From: Aerococcus tenax | GTDB lineage: Bacteria > Bacillota > Bacilli > Lactobacillales > Aerococcaceae | Direction of reading: 5' to 3' | DNA: 64,000 bases | NCBI RefSeq assembly: GCF_003286645.3 | Contig: NZ_CP127382.2 | Location: forward strand, 1 to 64,000 | Shown: positions 42,224 through 56,123 of the stretch, one piece after another | Layout of the letters: the number at the start of each line of letters is the position of its first letter | How positions within the stretch are numbered: the first letter of the stretch is position 1 | The notes under the pieces: generated by a model | Told to the model about the DNA's origin: nothing | Seen by the model: the letters and a program-made list of their open reading frames with translations, nothing else | Databases searched by the model: none | Program-made: the position numbers and the translations under genes

Positions 42224-43030
42224 TTGCAAGAAAGAACCACTAAGCAAACACCAACGATGCAAAAGAAGATTCTAGAAACTGCTCTCTTAGCGGGGCAGAT
42301 CATGTGCGAGAGTAATGCAGAGTCTTACCGGGTGGAGGATACCATGAACCGGATTTTGACCTATTCCAAGGCCTCCTATGCCGTTGCGGTCTCATTCTCT
42401 ACCAGTATTTATGCCATTCTAGATGACCCTAATTATGCCAGCGGGGGCTTTGCTGGGATCAAGCGGATTACTTCCCGGTCCAATAACCTCAATAAGATCT
42501 CCAAGGTGAATACCGTTTCCCGGGCCTTGCTTGGTGGCAAGATCAGCATGGATGAAGCCTACCAAGAGCTCACGATCATCCGCCAAGCCTCCAATCAATA
42601 TTCAACTTGGGTATCTTCCTTGGGAATTATTGGCTTAGCTTTAAGTTTTTCGGTTTTATTTGAAGGTGGGCTGGTAGAATTTATTGCTTCCGGAATAAAT
42701 GGAGTGATCCTCTCCTTAATGACCATCCTAACTGATAAGTATTACATCAACCACGCCCTCTCCAATGTGATCCAGTCCTTGGTAGTCACTTTGGCGGCTT
42801 ATTTAATGCTCTTCCATCTCTTCCCAGAAATGAATGTGGCCACCGTTATTGTGGCTACCCTTATGCCCATGGTGCCGGGGACGGCGATTACGAACTCCTT
42901 GCGGGATATTTTCCGGGAAGACTATATTGCGGGGTCGGCCCGGGCCATGGAGGCCTTCTTTGAAGCCTTGATGATTGCTATTGGTTCCGTGGTCGGCTTA
43001 GCGATTTTAGGGGGGTTATCACATGTCTAA
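42224..43030 (+). CDS. Threonine/serine exporter, ThrE N-terminal half
   Basis: 268 aa. A TTG at 42224 is the likely start because AAAAGGGGTG precedes it; the first ATG (42257) has no site. The soluble start LLAGQIMCESNAESYRVEDTMNRI and VSFSTSIYAI are typical of the ThrE/DUF1212 half. Five hydrophobic segments follow, and the motif PMVPGTAITNSLRDIF. It pairs with the DUF3815 half downstream (8-base overlap), as in split two-gene ThrE systems. Confidence 0.87.
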   Translation: MQERTTKQTPTMQKKILETALLAGQIMCESNAESYRVEDTMNRILTYSKASYAVAVSFSTSIYAILDDPNYASGGFAGIKRITSRSNNLNKISKVNTVSRALLGGKISMDEAYQELTIIRQASNQYSTWVSSLGIIGLALSFSVLFEGGLVEFIASGINGVILSLMTILTDKYYINHALSNVIQSLVVTLAAYLMLFHLFPEMNVATVIVATLMPMVPGTAITNSLRDIFREDYIAGSARAMEAFFEALMIAIGSVVGLAILGGLSHV

Positions 43031-43499
43031 CTATCTTATCCAACTGATTGCTGCTTATTTTGTCGGTATTTCTTGCTCCATTTCTGTCGAAGAGCCCCGT
43101 AAGATGATTTTAAAAACCTCAATTATTGATACTGCCGGCTGGGCCTTGTATTTATTGTGCCTGGACTTCTTCAATATAGGGACGGTTTTAGCCACCTATA
43201 TTGCCGGCCTTTTGATTGCTGGGATGTCTCACTGGTTTGCCCGCCTCTTCCATGAACCGGTGACGGTCTTCTTTATCCCGGGTTTCTTTACCTTGGTGCC
43301 TGGGGGTGGCATGTACCGGACCGCCTTCTTCCTCTTCCAAGGGGACATGTCGCGGGGGCTGTCGGAATTATCGACCACGCTCTTTATTGCCCTGGCCATT
43401 GCCCTAGCTGTTTTTACTACTGATACCCTGGTATCTATCATCTTCAACCAACACCTGCCTAAATTTATTCGCCGTAATCGACGGATGAAATTTAAGTAA
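43023..43499 (+). CDS. Threonine/serine exporter, DUF3815 half
   Basis: 158 aa, four or five membrane segments, with FFIPGFFTLVPGGGMYRTAFFLF as the family core. Partner of the preceding gene; together they form the complete exporter. Confidence 0.87.
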   Translation: MSNYLIQLIAAYFVGISCSISVEEPRKMILKTSIIDTAGWALYLLCLDFFNIGTVLATYIAGLLIAGMSHWFARLFHEPVTVFFIPGFFTLVPGGGMYRTAFFLFQGDMSRGLSELSTTLFIALAIALAVFTTDTLVSIIFNQHLPKFIRRNRRMKFK

Positions 43500-43511
43500 T
43501 AATAGACAGAT

Positions 43512-43560
43512 AAAAAGGCCAGCTCGAGACCTCTTCAGGGTCTTAGCTGACCTTTTTATT
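43512..43560. terminator. Terminator between convergent genes
   Basis: AAAAAGG-CAGCT and AGCTG-CCTTTTT with inner GACC-TCTTCAG-GGTC. T-runs on both strands, serving the ThrE pair and the M20 gene. Confidence 0.8.
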
Positions 43561-43575
43561 ATGGATTAATTTTGG

Positions 43576-44787
43576 TTAGGCTTTTATGCCGTCGTTTTCG
43601 ATATAGCTGGAAACGATGGTAGCCATCCCTTTAGCAGCAACGATAAGGGCGCCTTCATCCATGAAGAATTTTGGATGATGGTGAGGGTAAGCGGGATGAG
43701 CATCTTGGTCATCACTTGCACAGCCAACCCATAAGAAAGCACTTGGGACCTCTTTCGCATAGAAGGCGAAGTCTTCGGAAGGTGGTTGTGGTTGGGTAGC
43801 TTCCACTTTCTTCAATTCAGGATACTTGTTATCTTCTAGGGCTTTCACAGCAAATTCAGTCACTTCAGGGTCATTGTAGAGTACTGGATAACCTTTGAGG
43901 TATTCGAGTTCGACAGTGACACCAAAGCTGGCTTCTAAGCCTTTCACCTTAGCCTTGATTTCTTTTTCAATGGTTTCGCCGACTTCCGGTGACATGGAAC
44001 GGACGTCGCCAGAGATTTTGACTTGGCCGTTGATGGCATTAGCGGCACCGGCAGCGTCGAAGTTTCCGATGGTAATGGACCCCACATCGAAAGGATTGAG
44101 GCGGCGGGAGACGATGCTTTGTACTTGGGTAACGAAATAAGCACCGGCAACGATGGCGTCGTTAGAAGTATGTGGTGAGGAAGCGTGTCCACCTTCCCCT
44201 TTAATGGTAAGGAAGAAGTTATCGCGACCAGTTTGGGCATTACCTTCTTTATAGTAGATACCACCTACAGGCATGTTACTCATCACGTGCATACCGAAGA
44301 CATTATCTACCCCGTCTAAACAGCCAGCTTCCACCATGGATTTCGCACCACCAGGGCCTTCTTCTTCAGCGTTTTGGTGTAGGATGACAATCTTTCCTTG
44401 CCAGAGGTCTTTTAATTCGATGAAGGTCTCAGCGAGGATCAATAAATAAGCCGTATGACCGTCATGTCCGCAGGCATGCATGGCATCGGTTTTTGAAGCG
44501 AAGTCAAGGCCAGTGTCTTCTTTAATAGGTAGGGCGTCGAAGTCGGCGCGTAGGGCTACGGTCTTGCCTTCCTTGCCTGAATCAATTGTTACCACGATTC
44601 CATAACCATTACCGACATTACGTTCAACCTGACAATCTAGATCTTTATAGAAGTCAGCAATATAATCTGAAGTCCATTCCTCTTCAAAAGATTTTTCCGC
44701 ATGTTCGTGAAGTTCACGACGAATTTCAATCATACGGTCATTCTTTTCCTCTAGTTTTTCATAGAGTGTATCTAACAATTGACTCAT
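43576..44787 (-). CDS. M20 family amidohydrolase / peptidase
   Basis: 403 aa. The metal-binding motifs are DAMHACGHDGHTAYLL near residue 100, NAEEEGPGGAKSM near 138, and the C-terminal HPAYPHHHPKFFMDE. The dimerisation domain has GEGGHASSPHTSNDA. It resembles hippurate hydrolases and N-acyl-amino-acid deacylases. AAGGAGGAAAA precedes ATG 44787. It is a single-gene unit with its own promoter and a palindrome near the start site. Substrate unknown. Confidence 0.87.
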   Translation of the reverse strand: MSQLLDTLYEKLEEKNDRMIEIRRELHEHAEKSFEEEWTSDYIADFYKDLDCQVERNVGNGYGIVVTIDSGKEGKTVALRADFDALPIKEDTGLDFASKTDAMHACGHDGHTAYLLILAETFIELKDLWQGKIVILHQNAEEEGPGGAKSMVEAGCLDGVDNVFGMHVMSNMPVGGIYYKEGNAQTGRDNFFLTIKGEGGHASSPHTSNDAIVAGAYFVTQVQSIVSRRLNPFDVGSITIGNFDAAGAANAINGQVKISGDVRSMSPEVGETIEKEIKAKVKGLEASFGVTVELEYLKGYPVLYNDPEVTEFAVKALEDNKYPELKKVEATQPQPPSEDFAFYAKEVPSAFLWVGCASDDQDAHPAYPHHHPKFFMDEGALIVAAKGMATIVSSYIENDGIKA

Positions 44788-44810
44788 ATTTTTTCCTCCT
44801 TGGTAATTTG

Positions 44811-44862
44811 TTATCTTATGTTAAGATAAACTTATTATAGGTGCTTTGTTAAATAAAGACAA
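44811..44862 (-). promoter_or_regulatory. Promoter and operator-like palindrome of the M20 gene
   Basis: Minus-strand TTGTCT (44857-44862) -17- TATAAT (44834-44839). A perfect palindrome TTATCTTA-tgt-TAAGATAA (44811-44829) covers the expected transcription start, a classic repressor position. Confidence 0.65.
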
Positions 44863-44973
44863 ATAAGTTTGGTTATAAGGGTCCCAGATAGCCAAGCCTC
44901 TTAGACCTTGATAAAATAATCATGTAGTAAAAAACAATCAAAAAACGGCCCCGTGGCCAAGTAAAGGATGGTT

Positions 44974-45696
44974 ATGATGAATGAGACTTGGTATCAAGAC
45001 CCCTACCCAGGAAAGTCCCGTAAATGGCTGGTTATTTTTAGTATTATCGCTTATTTTGTTGGTGAAACCATCATCCAGGGCCTAACCTTATTCTTTCTAG
45101 GCTCCGAGCAAAATATTGACTCAGCTATGGATGTCCTGCTCTTGTTAAATTCCTATCCCACAATCTATATTATCTTAGATATCATCTGGATTGCTCTCTT
45201 TATATGGGGATTGAGTGCTTGTGGACTCAAGTTCTTTAGCCGGCAGAAAGTGACCAGTAAGTTTTTCTTTGACGTCTTAATTGGAGTGGTCTTAATCTTT
45301 GCCTTTCAATGGTTGATTGGAGGCTTGACCCAATGGCTCTATCCTGAACAGGTTGATTCAGTGAACCAGACCATTTTGATGAACTCGGCTAACCAGATGC
45401 CCAATTGGAAGATCTTCCTTTGCTTCTGTATCCTACCGGCGATTAGTGAAGAGATTCTGACCCGGGGCCTAATCATGCGTTACTTTGTGCCTAAGCACCC
45501 CTTCTTGGGGATGGTTTTAGCGGCCGCTTTCTTTGCTACCCTCCACGCATCAAATCTTTGGATTCATTGGCTGGGTTACTATGCTATGGGGATGGCACTG
45601 GCTTGGACTTATTACCGGACCGGGCGGATTGAAGCCGCAATGACGGTTCACTTTATCAATAACTTTATTGCGACGATCCCGATGTACCTGTCCTAG
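44974..45696 (+). CDS. CPBP intramembrane metalloprotease
   Basis: 240 aa from ATG 44974 (AAAGG upstream; ATG 44968 also possible). About seven membrane helices. The CPBP/Abi motifs are EEILTRGLI (EExxxR, near residue 157), FATLHASNLW (FxxxH) and HFINNF. Relatives process prenylated proteins or give bacteriocin self-immunity; no bacteriocin genes are nearby. Confidence 0.85.
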   Translation: MMNETWYQDPYPGKSRKWLVIFSIIAYFVGETIIQGLTLFFLGSEQNIDSAMDVLLLLNSYPTIYIILDIIWIALFIWGLSACGLKFFSRQKVTSKFFFDVLIGVVLIFAFQWLIGGLTQWLYPEQVDSVNQTILMNSANQMPNWKIFLCFCILPAISEEILTRGLIMRYFVPKHPFLGMVLAAAFFATLHASNLWIHWLGYYAMGMALAWTYYRTGRIEAAMTVHFINNFIATIPMYLS

Positions 45697-45721
45697 TTAT
45701 TTGCGAATGAATTGAGGGGAA

Positions 45722-45746
45722 AACCGGCTTTTGGCCGGTTCTTACT
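45722..45746 (+). terminator. Terminator after the CPBP protease
   Basis: AACCGGC-tttt-GGCCGGTT followed by CTTA. A short T-run makes it weak. Confidence 0.55.
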
Positions 45747-45856
45747 ATATAGAGGGAGACTTGGTTGCGGACTACCTATTGACGGGCTAGGGAAAATGTT
45801 TTTTAATGGATGCAGGAATGAGCTTAGGCATAAAGAGTACAAGGAGCGAATGTGAT

Positions 45857-46693
45857 ATGAATGAATGGCTACCAGAAGGCAAGCTATCGCTGGTGTCCAC
45901 CAATTTCTTTCAAAGAAAGGCCCCGCTGTTGTGGGCCTGGCGAGAAGCCCCCGCATTAACAAATGATAGCGGCTGGCGTTTTTTAAGCCAGGCAGATACC
46001 ACCACTTCTCTTAAGCATTCCCAGGCCAAGTTAGTCAGCTATGAACAAGTCCTAGCCCTTGAGCCAGCTATTGCTTTTATTTATCGCTATCCCCTGGGAG
46101 CTGATATGCAATTCTCCAATAAGACCAACCCGCCTCACTTTGTCTACAATGATAGCTATGAGAGGGTACGTCCTATTCCAGCTAACGCAGATTATCCGAT
46201 CGAGGACCCGGTCTTCAAACGTCACTTTCCTTCCTTTGTCCAATCCTACCAGGGGGATAAGACCGGATTAAGCTGGTCCTATCAATTATCTCAGGAAGAA
46301 CTGGCCCAGCTCAACCACTTAAATGGTGAACTTGTTACTTTCTTTAATCTTTGTTTGGGCCAAACAGATACTTTAGATAATGACTTGGACTACTATTTAC
46401 TTGCTGGCCTGTCCTTGGGTTTCCTACATATTAATGATGGGGCTAGTCCTGCTGACCATTGGCAGGATAATGTCAATAATGTGATCGCCAATGCCCTCTT
46501 TACTCGCTTTTCATATCCTTTAGAAAAGGGCAAGCAGGTCGTCTTACAATTTCTAAGCGACCGCAAAAGTTCTCTTGTTGCCCAACAAATTCACCTTTAT
46601 GGGGAGCAGATGCGCCTCTGGTATCAAGCTAATCAAAAGCAGCGCATCCAAGGAGAATACCAGGGCATGCGAACTCATTATATAAAAGATTAA
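45857..46693 (+). CDS. Uncharacterised protein with DUF2185 (Imm33)-like N-terminus
   Basis: 278 aa from ATG 45857 (AAGGAG upstream; an in-frame extension to 45806 lacks a site). Residues about 8-60 (LVSTNFFQRKAPLLWAWRE and NDSGWRFLSQAD) resemble DUF2185/Imm33. The remaining 200 residues match nothing I recognise: soluble, rich in aromatic and acidic residues, ending in a basic helix. Possibly an immunity-type or stress protein; no toxin gene is adjacent. Confidence 0.6.
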   Translation: MNEWLPEGKLSLVSTNFFQRKAPLLWAWREAPALTNDSGWRFLSQADTTTSLKHSQAKLVSYEQVLALEPAIAFIYRYPLGADMQFSNKTNPPHFVYNDSYERVRPIPANADYPIEDPVFKRHFPSFVQSYQGDKTGLSWSYQLSQEELAQLNHLNGELVTFFNLCLGQTDTLDNDLDYYLLAGLSLGFLHINDGASPADHWQDNVNNVIANALFTRFSYPLEKGKQVVLQFLSDRKSSLVAQQIHLYGEQMRLWYQANQKQRIQGEYQGMRTHYIKD

Positions 46694-46797
46694 AAAAGCT
46701 CTTGTCAAACCTCATAAGCTGTGATAGTATTTTACTCGTGCCTTTCTTCCAGGAAATACAACTTCTAGGGCAAAGGCAAAAAAGATTAAAAAACTTG

Positions 46798-46826
46798 TTG
46801 ACATCCCGATGAAAACAAGATATACT
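46798..46826 (+). promoter_or_regulatory. rRNA operon promoter P1
   Basis: TTGACA (46798-46803), 17 bases, TATACT (46821-46826). Confidence 0.85.
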
Positions 46827-46905
46827 AATTGAGTTGTTTCTTTTAAAAAGCAACGCGAATATTAGTTGTAAGCCAAGTGCTTCAAAAAAATATTTAAAAA
46901 ACATG

Positions 46906-46934
46906 TTGACATCAACATCATCATGTGATACTAT
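46906..46934 (+). promoter_or_regulatory. rRNA operon promoter P2
   Basis: TTGACA (46906-46911), 17 bases, TACTAT (46929-46934). Both promoters share GTTGACATC, as tandem rRNA promoters often do. A boxA-like CTTTGAAAACTGAAC follows at 46975. Confidence 0.8.
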
Positions 46935-47112
46935 ATAATAGTTGTCAAAAGGACAGCAGTTATAAATTATAGACCTTTGAAAACTGAACAAAGAAGACGA
47001 ACCAAATGTGTAGGGCATCAACATTTTGTTGATGAACCAACAATTCAAACAATAAGTCTAGACCAGACTATAACTAGTCAGCAAACAAATGAGCTATCAA
47101 CGCTCATGATTC

Positions 47113-48670
<1,558 letters not shown>

Positions 48671-48742
48671 ATTCGGAATACATATTTGAATCTTCTTTGT
48701 TTAGTTTTGAGAGGTCTATCCACATGGTTGATGGATTTAACC

Positions 48743-48816
<74 letters not shown>

Positions 48817-48850
48817 TTACATGTTTATTATATGACCATAACTCATACCC

Positions 48851-48923
48851 GGGGGATTAGCTCAGCTGGGAGAGCGCCTGCTTTGCAAGCAGGAGGTCAG
48901 CGGTTCGATCCCGCTATCCTCCA
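48851..48923 (+). tRNA. tRNA-Ala (TGC)
   Basis: 73 bases in the 16S-23S spacer; anticodon stem CCTGC/GCAGG with loop TTTGCAA. Confidence 0.96.
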
Positions 48924-49090
48924 TTGCAACGGAAACGTTGCAGATTTGTTCTTTGAAAACTGAATACTATCATAACATTCCGCATTTCTATTTTTTGCGA
49001 GATAGAAATGTCAATAAACCAATTTTACCAAGCGTAAAAACCGAAAAAGAAAGAGTTTTAAAACTTTTCGCATCATACAACTTAACCGGT

Positions 49091-51993
<2,903 letters not shown>

Positions 51994-52069
51994 AAGGATA
52001 AGGTTGTATGAGGTTTAAGGAAGGCATGATAGATTCAGTTTTGAGCGAACAAGCTCAAAAAATAAATTG

Positions 52070-52185
52070 TACGGTGACGATGGCAAGAAGGACCCACCTG
52101 TATCCATCCCGAACACAGCAGTTAAGCTTCTTAGCGCCGAATGTAGTTGGGGGTTGCCCCCTGTGAGACTAGGACGTTGCCGTGC
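52070..52185 (+). rRNA. 5S ribosomal RNA
   Basis: About 116 bases; ATCCCGAACACAGCAGTTAAG and the terminal GTACGG / CCGTGC pairing are visible. Confidence 0.93.
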
Positions 52186-52198
52186 AATCTTATTTTAT

Positions 52199-52272
52199 TC
52201 CGCAATAGCTCAGTTGGTAGTAGCGCTTGACTGTTAATCAAGATGTCGTAGGTTCGAGTCCTACTTGCGGAG
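52199..52272 (+). tRNA. tRNA-Asn (GTT)
   Basis: 74 bases, acceptor TCCGCAA/TTGCGGA, discriminator G, anticodon loop CTGTTAA. Confidence 0.95.
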
Positions 52273-52293
52273 TTATTTTTTAGGAATATTTTT

Positions 52294-52366
52294 GCTGCTG
52301 TAGCTCAGTTGGTAGAGCGTCGCCTTGGTAAGGCGGAGGTCACGGGTTCGAATCCCGTCAGTAGCT
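52294..52366 (+). tRNA. tRNA-Thr (GGT)
   Basis: 73 bases, acceptor GCTGCTG/CAGTAGC, anticodon stem TCGCC/GGCGG with loop TTGGTAA. Confidence 0.95.
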
Positions 52367-52407
52367 TTTTTTATTGCTTTCATAATCGTTTTAAATAACT
52401 CAGTAAG

Positions 52408-52440
52408 GGAGAATGTTATCGTTGACATTCTCTTTTTTTA
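52408..52440 (+). terminator. rRNA operon terminator
   Basis: GAGAATGT (52409-52416) / ACATTCTC (52425-52432) followed by seven T. Confidence 0.88.
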
Positions 52441-52562
52441 TTGAGTAAATTGAGTAATTAGATATGATCGCTTATGGCGAACAGCTGTGTTCTGTTATTC
52501 TTAGGCAAAAACCGTCTCTAGCATGGTATGATGATAGGAAAGATGTGAAGGAGTCTGTATAT

Positions 52563-53657
52563 ATGGAACATATTGAAACCTACCTTGCTCAGCTTGGTAA
52601 CCGCAGCGATCAACGTACTGGAGCCGTTAACACACCAATTTATTTAAGTACTGCCTACGCTCACCCTGGTTTGGGCGAGTCCACTGGATTCGATTATTCT
52701 CGGACAGCCAACCCGACTCGAAATATCCTACAAGAGGGGATTAAAAATTTAGAAGCGGGCGACTATGGTTTTGCCACGAGCTCAGGGATGGCAGCCATCC
52801 AACTAGTCATTGAAGGGCTTTTAGAAGCTGGCGACCATGTCGTCACCTTGCAAGACTTATATGGGGGCACCTACCGCTACTTCCATGCCGTAGAAGAACG
52901 GGGTCAATATCGCTTTACTTACTGTCTAAGCGCAGAAGAAATTGACCAGGCCTTAAATGATGATGTTAAATTAGTCTTCATTGAAACGCCAACCAATCCA
53001 ATGATGACGGAATTCGATATCCAAGCTATCGCTGATAAGGCGCATGCCGTGGGGGCCTTGGTTGTTGTTGATAACACCTTCTATACCCCCGTCTTACAGC
53101 AACCTCTTCGCCAGGGGGCAGATGTTGTGGTTCATTCGGCCACCAAGTATCTCGCCGGGCATAATGATGTTTTAGCTGGCTTGGTAGCCTGTAGGGGCGA
53201 AGCCATTGGTGAAGCCCTAGCCTTCCAGTTAAATACTACAGGGGCAACTTTAGGTCCAATCGATTGTTGGTTAACCATTCGTGGGCTCAAAACTTTGGCC
53301 TTACGGATGAACCAACACCAGTCTAATGCCCAAGCCATTGTTGACTACCTAAAAACTGAGTCATTAGTTTCCCAAGTCTTTTATACAGGAAAAGGCGGTA
53401 TGGTAACCTTTGAAATGGCCGACCAAAGTAAAATCAATGACTGGTTACATGCGGTTAAAATATTTACCTTCGCAGAAAGTTTGGGTGGGGTAGAGAGTTT
53501 GGTCACTTATCCAAAAACCCAGACCCATGCCGATATTCCAGAAGAATTACGGCTTAAATATGGTCTCAACGATGGGATTGTCCGCTTGTCAGTCGGCATT
53601 GAAAATGGCCAAGACTTAGTCAAGGACCTAAGGAATGCATTTGATCAGATACGTTAA
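52563..53657 (+). CDS. metI: Cystathionine gamma-synthase / O-acylhomoserine thiolyase (MetI-like)
   Basis: PLP enzyme of the Cys/Met metabolism family, 364 aa from ATG 52563 (GAAGGAG upstream). It is closest to B. subtilis MetI: QLGNRSDQRTGAVNTPIYLSTAY, GESTGFDYSRTANPTR, SSGMAAIQ, DNTFYTPVLQ. The PLP lysine sits in HSATKYLAGHNDVLAGL near residue 198. It makes cystathionine or homocysteine from activated homoserine. A LysR regulator follows 28 bases later. I see no SAM riboswitch or T-box in the short leader. Confidence 0.87.
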   Translation: MEHIETYLAQLGNRSDQRTGAVNTPIYLSTAYAHPGLGESTGFDYSRTANPTRNILQEGIKNLEAGDYGFATSSGMAAIQLVIEGLLEAGDHVVTLQDLYGGTYRYFHAVEERGQYRFTYCLSAEEIDQALNDDVKLVFIETPTNPMMTEFDIQAIADKAHAVGALVVVDNTFYTPVLQQPLRQGADVVVHSATKYLAGHNDVLAGLVACRGEAIGEALAFQLNTTGATLGPIDCWLTIRGLKTLALRMNQHQSNAQAIVDYLKTESLVSQVFYTGKGGMVTFEMADQSKINDWLHAVKIFTFAESLGGVESLVTYPKTQTHADIPEELRLKYGLNDGIVRLSVGIENGQDLVKDLRNAFDQIR

Positions 53658-53684
53658 TTAATTATTGATAAAAGAGGAATCCAT

Positions 53685-54590
53685 ATGAATTTTCAAAAAT
53701 TAAAATATGCCGTGGTAGTTGCCAACAGTGGTTCCTTTCGTGAAGCTAGCCGCCGCTTGTATATGGCACAATCTAGTTTGTCTACCGCGATTAAGGAATT
53801 AGAGGAAGAGTACCAAATTCAAATTTTTGAGCGTACTAAGCGCGGAGTATTCATTACCAATGAAGGAAGCGAATTTCTTTCCTACGCTGAGGATATTCTC
53901 TCACAGGTTGAAACATTAGAGAACCGCTATTTGGAAGATAATGAACGGCGCTTGTTTTCTGTCTCAGGTCAGCATTATGACTTTGCTTGTGAGGCATTTA
54001 GTCAATTAATTGCTGAAGAGAGCGGTAATGGTTGGGATTTTCGTTTTTTAGAAACTTCAACTAGCCAAGTCTTAGAAGATGTCAAACGGTCTTATTCTGA
54101 GTTAGGGCTCTTATACATGAATGATAAAAACCAGCGAGTCATCGAGCAATATCTTAACCGCTATGAGTTGGTCTTTCATAAATTGGGGAATTTCTACCCC
54201 CATGCTTTCGTGGGGACTAAGCATCCCTTGGCTGACCGTGACCAGGTATCTTTAGAAGAATTGAGCCAGTACCCCGTGATTAAATTTGAGCAAAGTCGGG
54301 GCTCTTCCATGCAATTTACAGAAGAATCTCTGGAGCCTGATTTTGAAGGGCAAGAGGTTGTTTATGCTTCTGACCGGGCAACCGTGATTAATGTTTTAGC
54401 CAATACCCAGGCTTATTTGATCGGGTCTGGCCTAGTGACTTCACCTTTCGCTGATTTAGAACGCATTATTCCTATTGAAGGACATGATGATAAGGCCAAT
54501 AAAATTGGTTACATCGAAGCCCGCTACCGGAAAACTTCACCTTTCGCTAAACGCTACATCGCCTTATTAGAAAATATGGTGAATTCATGA
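53685..54590 (+). CDS. LysR-family transcriptional regulator, CysB-like
   Basis: 301 aa. The winged HTH is LKYAVVVANSGSFREASRRLYMAQSSLSTAIKELE (residues 5-40); the effector domain spans about 90-295. The pairing with a metI-like gene in the same direction suggests control of sulfur amino-acid genes. Confidence 0.85.
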   Translation: MNFQKLKYAVVVANSGSFREASRRLYMAQSSLSTAIKELEEEYQIQIFERTKRGVFITNEGSEFLSYAEDILSQVETLENRYLEDNERRLFSVSGQHYDFACEAFSQLIAEESGNGWDFRFLETSTSQVLEDVKRSYSELGLLYMNDKNQRVIEQYLNRYELVFHKLGNFYPHAFVGTKHPLADRDQVSLEELSQYPVIKFEQSRGSSMQFTEESLEPDFEGQEVVYASDRATVINVLANTQAYLIGSGLVTSPFADLERIIPIEGHDDKANKIGYIEARYRKTSPFAKRYIALLENMVNS

Positions 54591-54668
54591 TATTCTGATC
54601 TTAGTGAGTGGCTAGTAAGAACTTATTTTACTTGCCGAGATGAATGAACTAGGAAACGAGGAATAATT

Positions 54669-54971
54669 ATGGCTTACGAAATAAAAAAAGACGGTAATGC
54701 TTTTATTATTGAAGGTGAAGATGGCCAAAGAATTGGCGAAATTACGTGGAGTCCGGCAGACCAATTTGTGATTGCTGACCACACTTGGACCCATCCTTCT
54801 CTTAGAGGAAAGGGAGTGGCTGGTCAGTTACTCGACCACTTGGTGGACTACATGAAAGAGGAAGGTAAATACATCTTAGCTAGCTGTCCTTATGTGGTAG
54901 AAAAATTTAAACGCCAACCCCAAAAATACGACTTTATTAACTACCAAAAACAAGGCCAAGATAAAGACTAA
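54669..54971 (+). CDS. Small GNAT-like N-acetyltransferase (YidJ type)
   Basis: 100 aa, single short GNAT domain of the YidJ/Gtn type. The acetyl-CoA loop is HPSLRGKGVAGQLLDHLVDYMKEEG near 42-66, followed by SCPYVVEKFKR near the C terminus. Substrate unknown. Confidence 0.82.
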   Translation: MAYEIKKDGNAFIIEGEDGQRIGEITWSPADQFVIADHTWTHPSLRGKGVAGQLLDHLVDYMKEEGKYILASCPYVVEKFKRQPQKYDFINYQKQGQDKD

Positions 54972-55072
54972 TTCAGTTAGGATTAATCACTACTTTCTTT
55001 ACACTTTATGAGAATGAGCCTACAATAGGGATAGTAACCTTTGATAAACCAACAAATGGAGGGGTATAGCGG

Positions 55073-55654
55073 ATGAAAGCAATGATCTTATTAAGTAAGA
55101 ATTATGAAGAAACTGAAGCAGTCGCAGTGATTGACATTTTACGTCGGGCTGAAATTGACATTGACGCAGTAGCTACTGAGGGTGACTTAGATACTGTCGG
55201 GGACCACAATATCACCATTCGAGCTGATTATCTCTTAGAAGATATTAATGGTGCGGACTATGATATCGTGATCACCCCTGGTGGAGTCGGAGGGACCAAT
55301 GCCCTTAGAGAAAACGATAAAGTGATCGACCTCCTCAAGGAACAATACCAATCAGACTCTGGCTATATTGCCAGCATCTGTGCGTCACCAAGAGTCTTAG
55401 ATAAGGCGGGGATTTCTCAAGAAATTCGTGGAACTATCTTCCCAGCCCTTAGTGACCAAGTGACCTTTAAGGAATATGTGGCCGACGAGCTTGTTGTTAA
55501 TGACACAGACCACCAAGTAATCACGTCACAAGGACCCGCAACGGCTTATTACTTTGCTCTTGAAATTGTGCGGCAATTGAAGGGCCAAGAGGTCCATGAC
55601 CAAGTGGCTAAGGCGCTCTTAATTCCTAATGTTGAAGCTGCGGTTAAGGCTTAA
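55073..55654 (+). CDS. DJ-1/PfpI family protein (YajL-like)
   Basis: 193 aa. The nucleophile elbow has Cys in [11 protein letters not shown] near 102-112, and the conserved Glu lies in NYEETEAV near 11-18. The C-terminal [15 protein letters not shown] is typical of the family. Roles in glycation or oxidative protection are known for relatives. The stop overlaps the yidD start (TAATG). Confidence 0.87.
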   Translation: MKAMILLSKNYEETEAVAVIDILRRAEIDIDAVATEGDLDTVGDHNITIRADYLLEDINGADYDIVITPGGVGGTNALRENDKVIDLLKEQYQSDSGYIASICASPRVLDKAGISQEIRGTIFPALSDQVTFKEYVADELVVNDTDHQVITSQGPATAYYFALEIVRQLKGQEVHDQVAKALLIPNVEAAVKA

Positions 55655-55944
55655 TGTTTACTTATTTACTAAAAGCGCTGGTAAGATTTTACCAGCGTTT
55701 TATTTCGCCTGCCTTACCGCCGTCTTGCCGTTACTATCCCACTTGCTCGACTTATATGCTTAGAGCTCTAGAAAAGCATGGCTTTTTCAAGGGGACGCTG
55801 ATGGGACTGGCCCGAATCCTACGCTGCCATCCCTATGCCCGCGGCGGAGTCGACCCAGTTCCCGATCATTTTAGCCTCAAACGCAATGACCAAGAAGTCA
55901 ACCCTAAAGAACGCCAAGCCTTAGCCAGATTAAGTAAGAAATAA
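55654..55944 (+). CDS. yidD: Membrane protein insertion efficiency factor YidD
   Basis: 96 aa. [26 protein letters not shown](E)KHGFFKG and [16 protein letters not shown] are diagnostic, including the three conserved Cys. It is coupled to the DJ-1 gene rather than lying in the usual rnpA-yidC cluster. Confidence 0.93.
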   Translation: MFTYLLKALVRFYQRFISPALPPSCRYYPTCSTYMLRALEKHGFFKGTLMGLARILRCHPYARGGVDPVPDHFSLKRNDQEVNPKERQALARLSKK

Positions 55945-55945
55945 C

Positions 55946-56076
55946 AGAGTGCGACAGTCACACTAAAGGACGAAACCACTGGAGAAAACTGGGATAAGCT
56001 CAGCAAAGCTGAGCGTTACCAGTTTTTGAAGTGGACGTTCGTCCTGTGACTGGAGCAGGTTTGGATAGAGTGCGAC
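55946..56076 (-). repeat. Structured intergenic repeat, copy E
   Basis: 131 bp, inverted relative to copies A-D, bounded by AGAGTGCGAC on both sides. Nearly the same as copy D, but the core outer pair is ACTGG/CCAGT instead of ACCGG/CCGGT, a two-sided change that keeps pairing. The outer arm GTCACA/TGTGAC is intact here and broken by one base in D. It lies between convergent yidD and glmM. Confidence 0.9.
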
Positions 56077-56123
56077 GGTCACAGCTGACGCTTGAAACAT
56101 CTTTTAATCAAATAGTAGCAATC

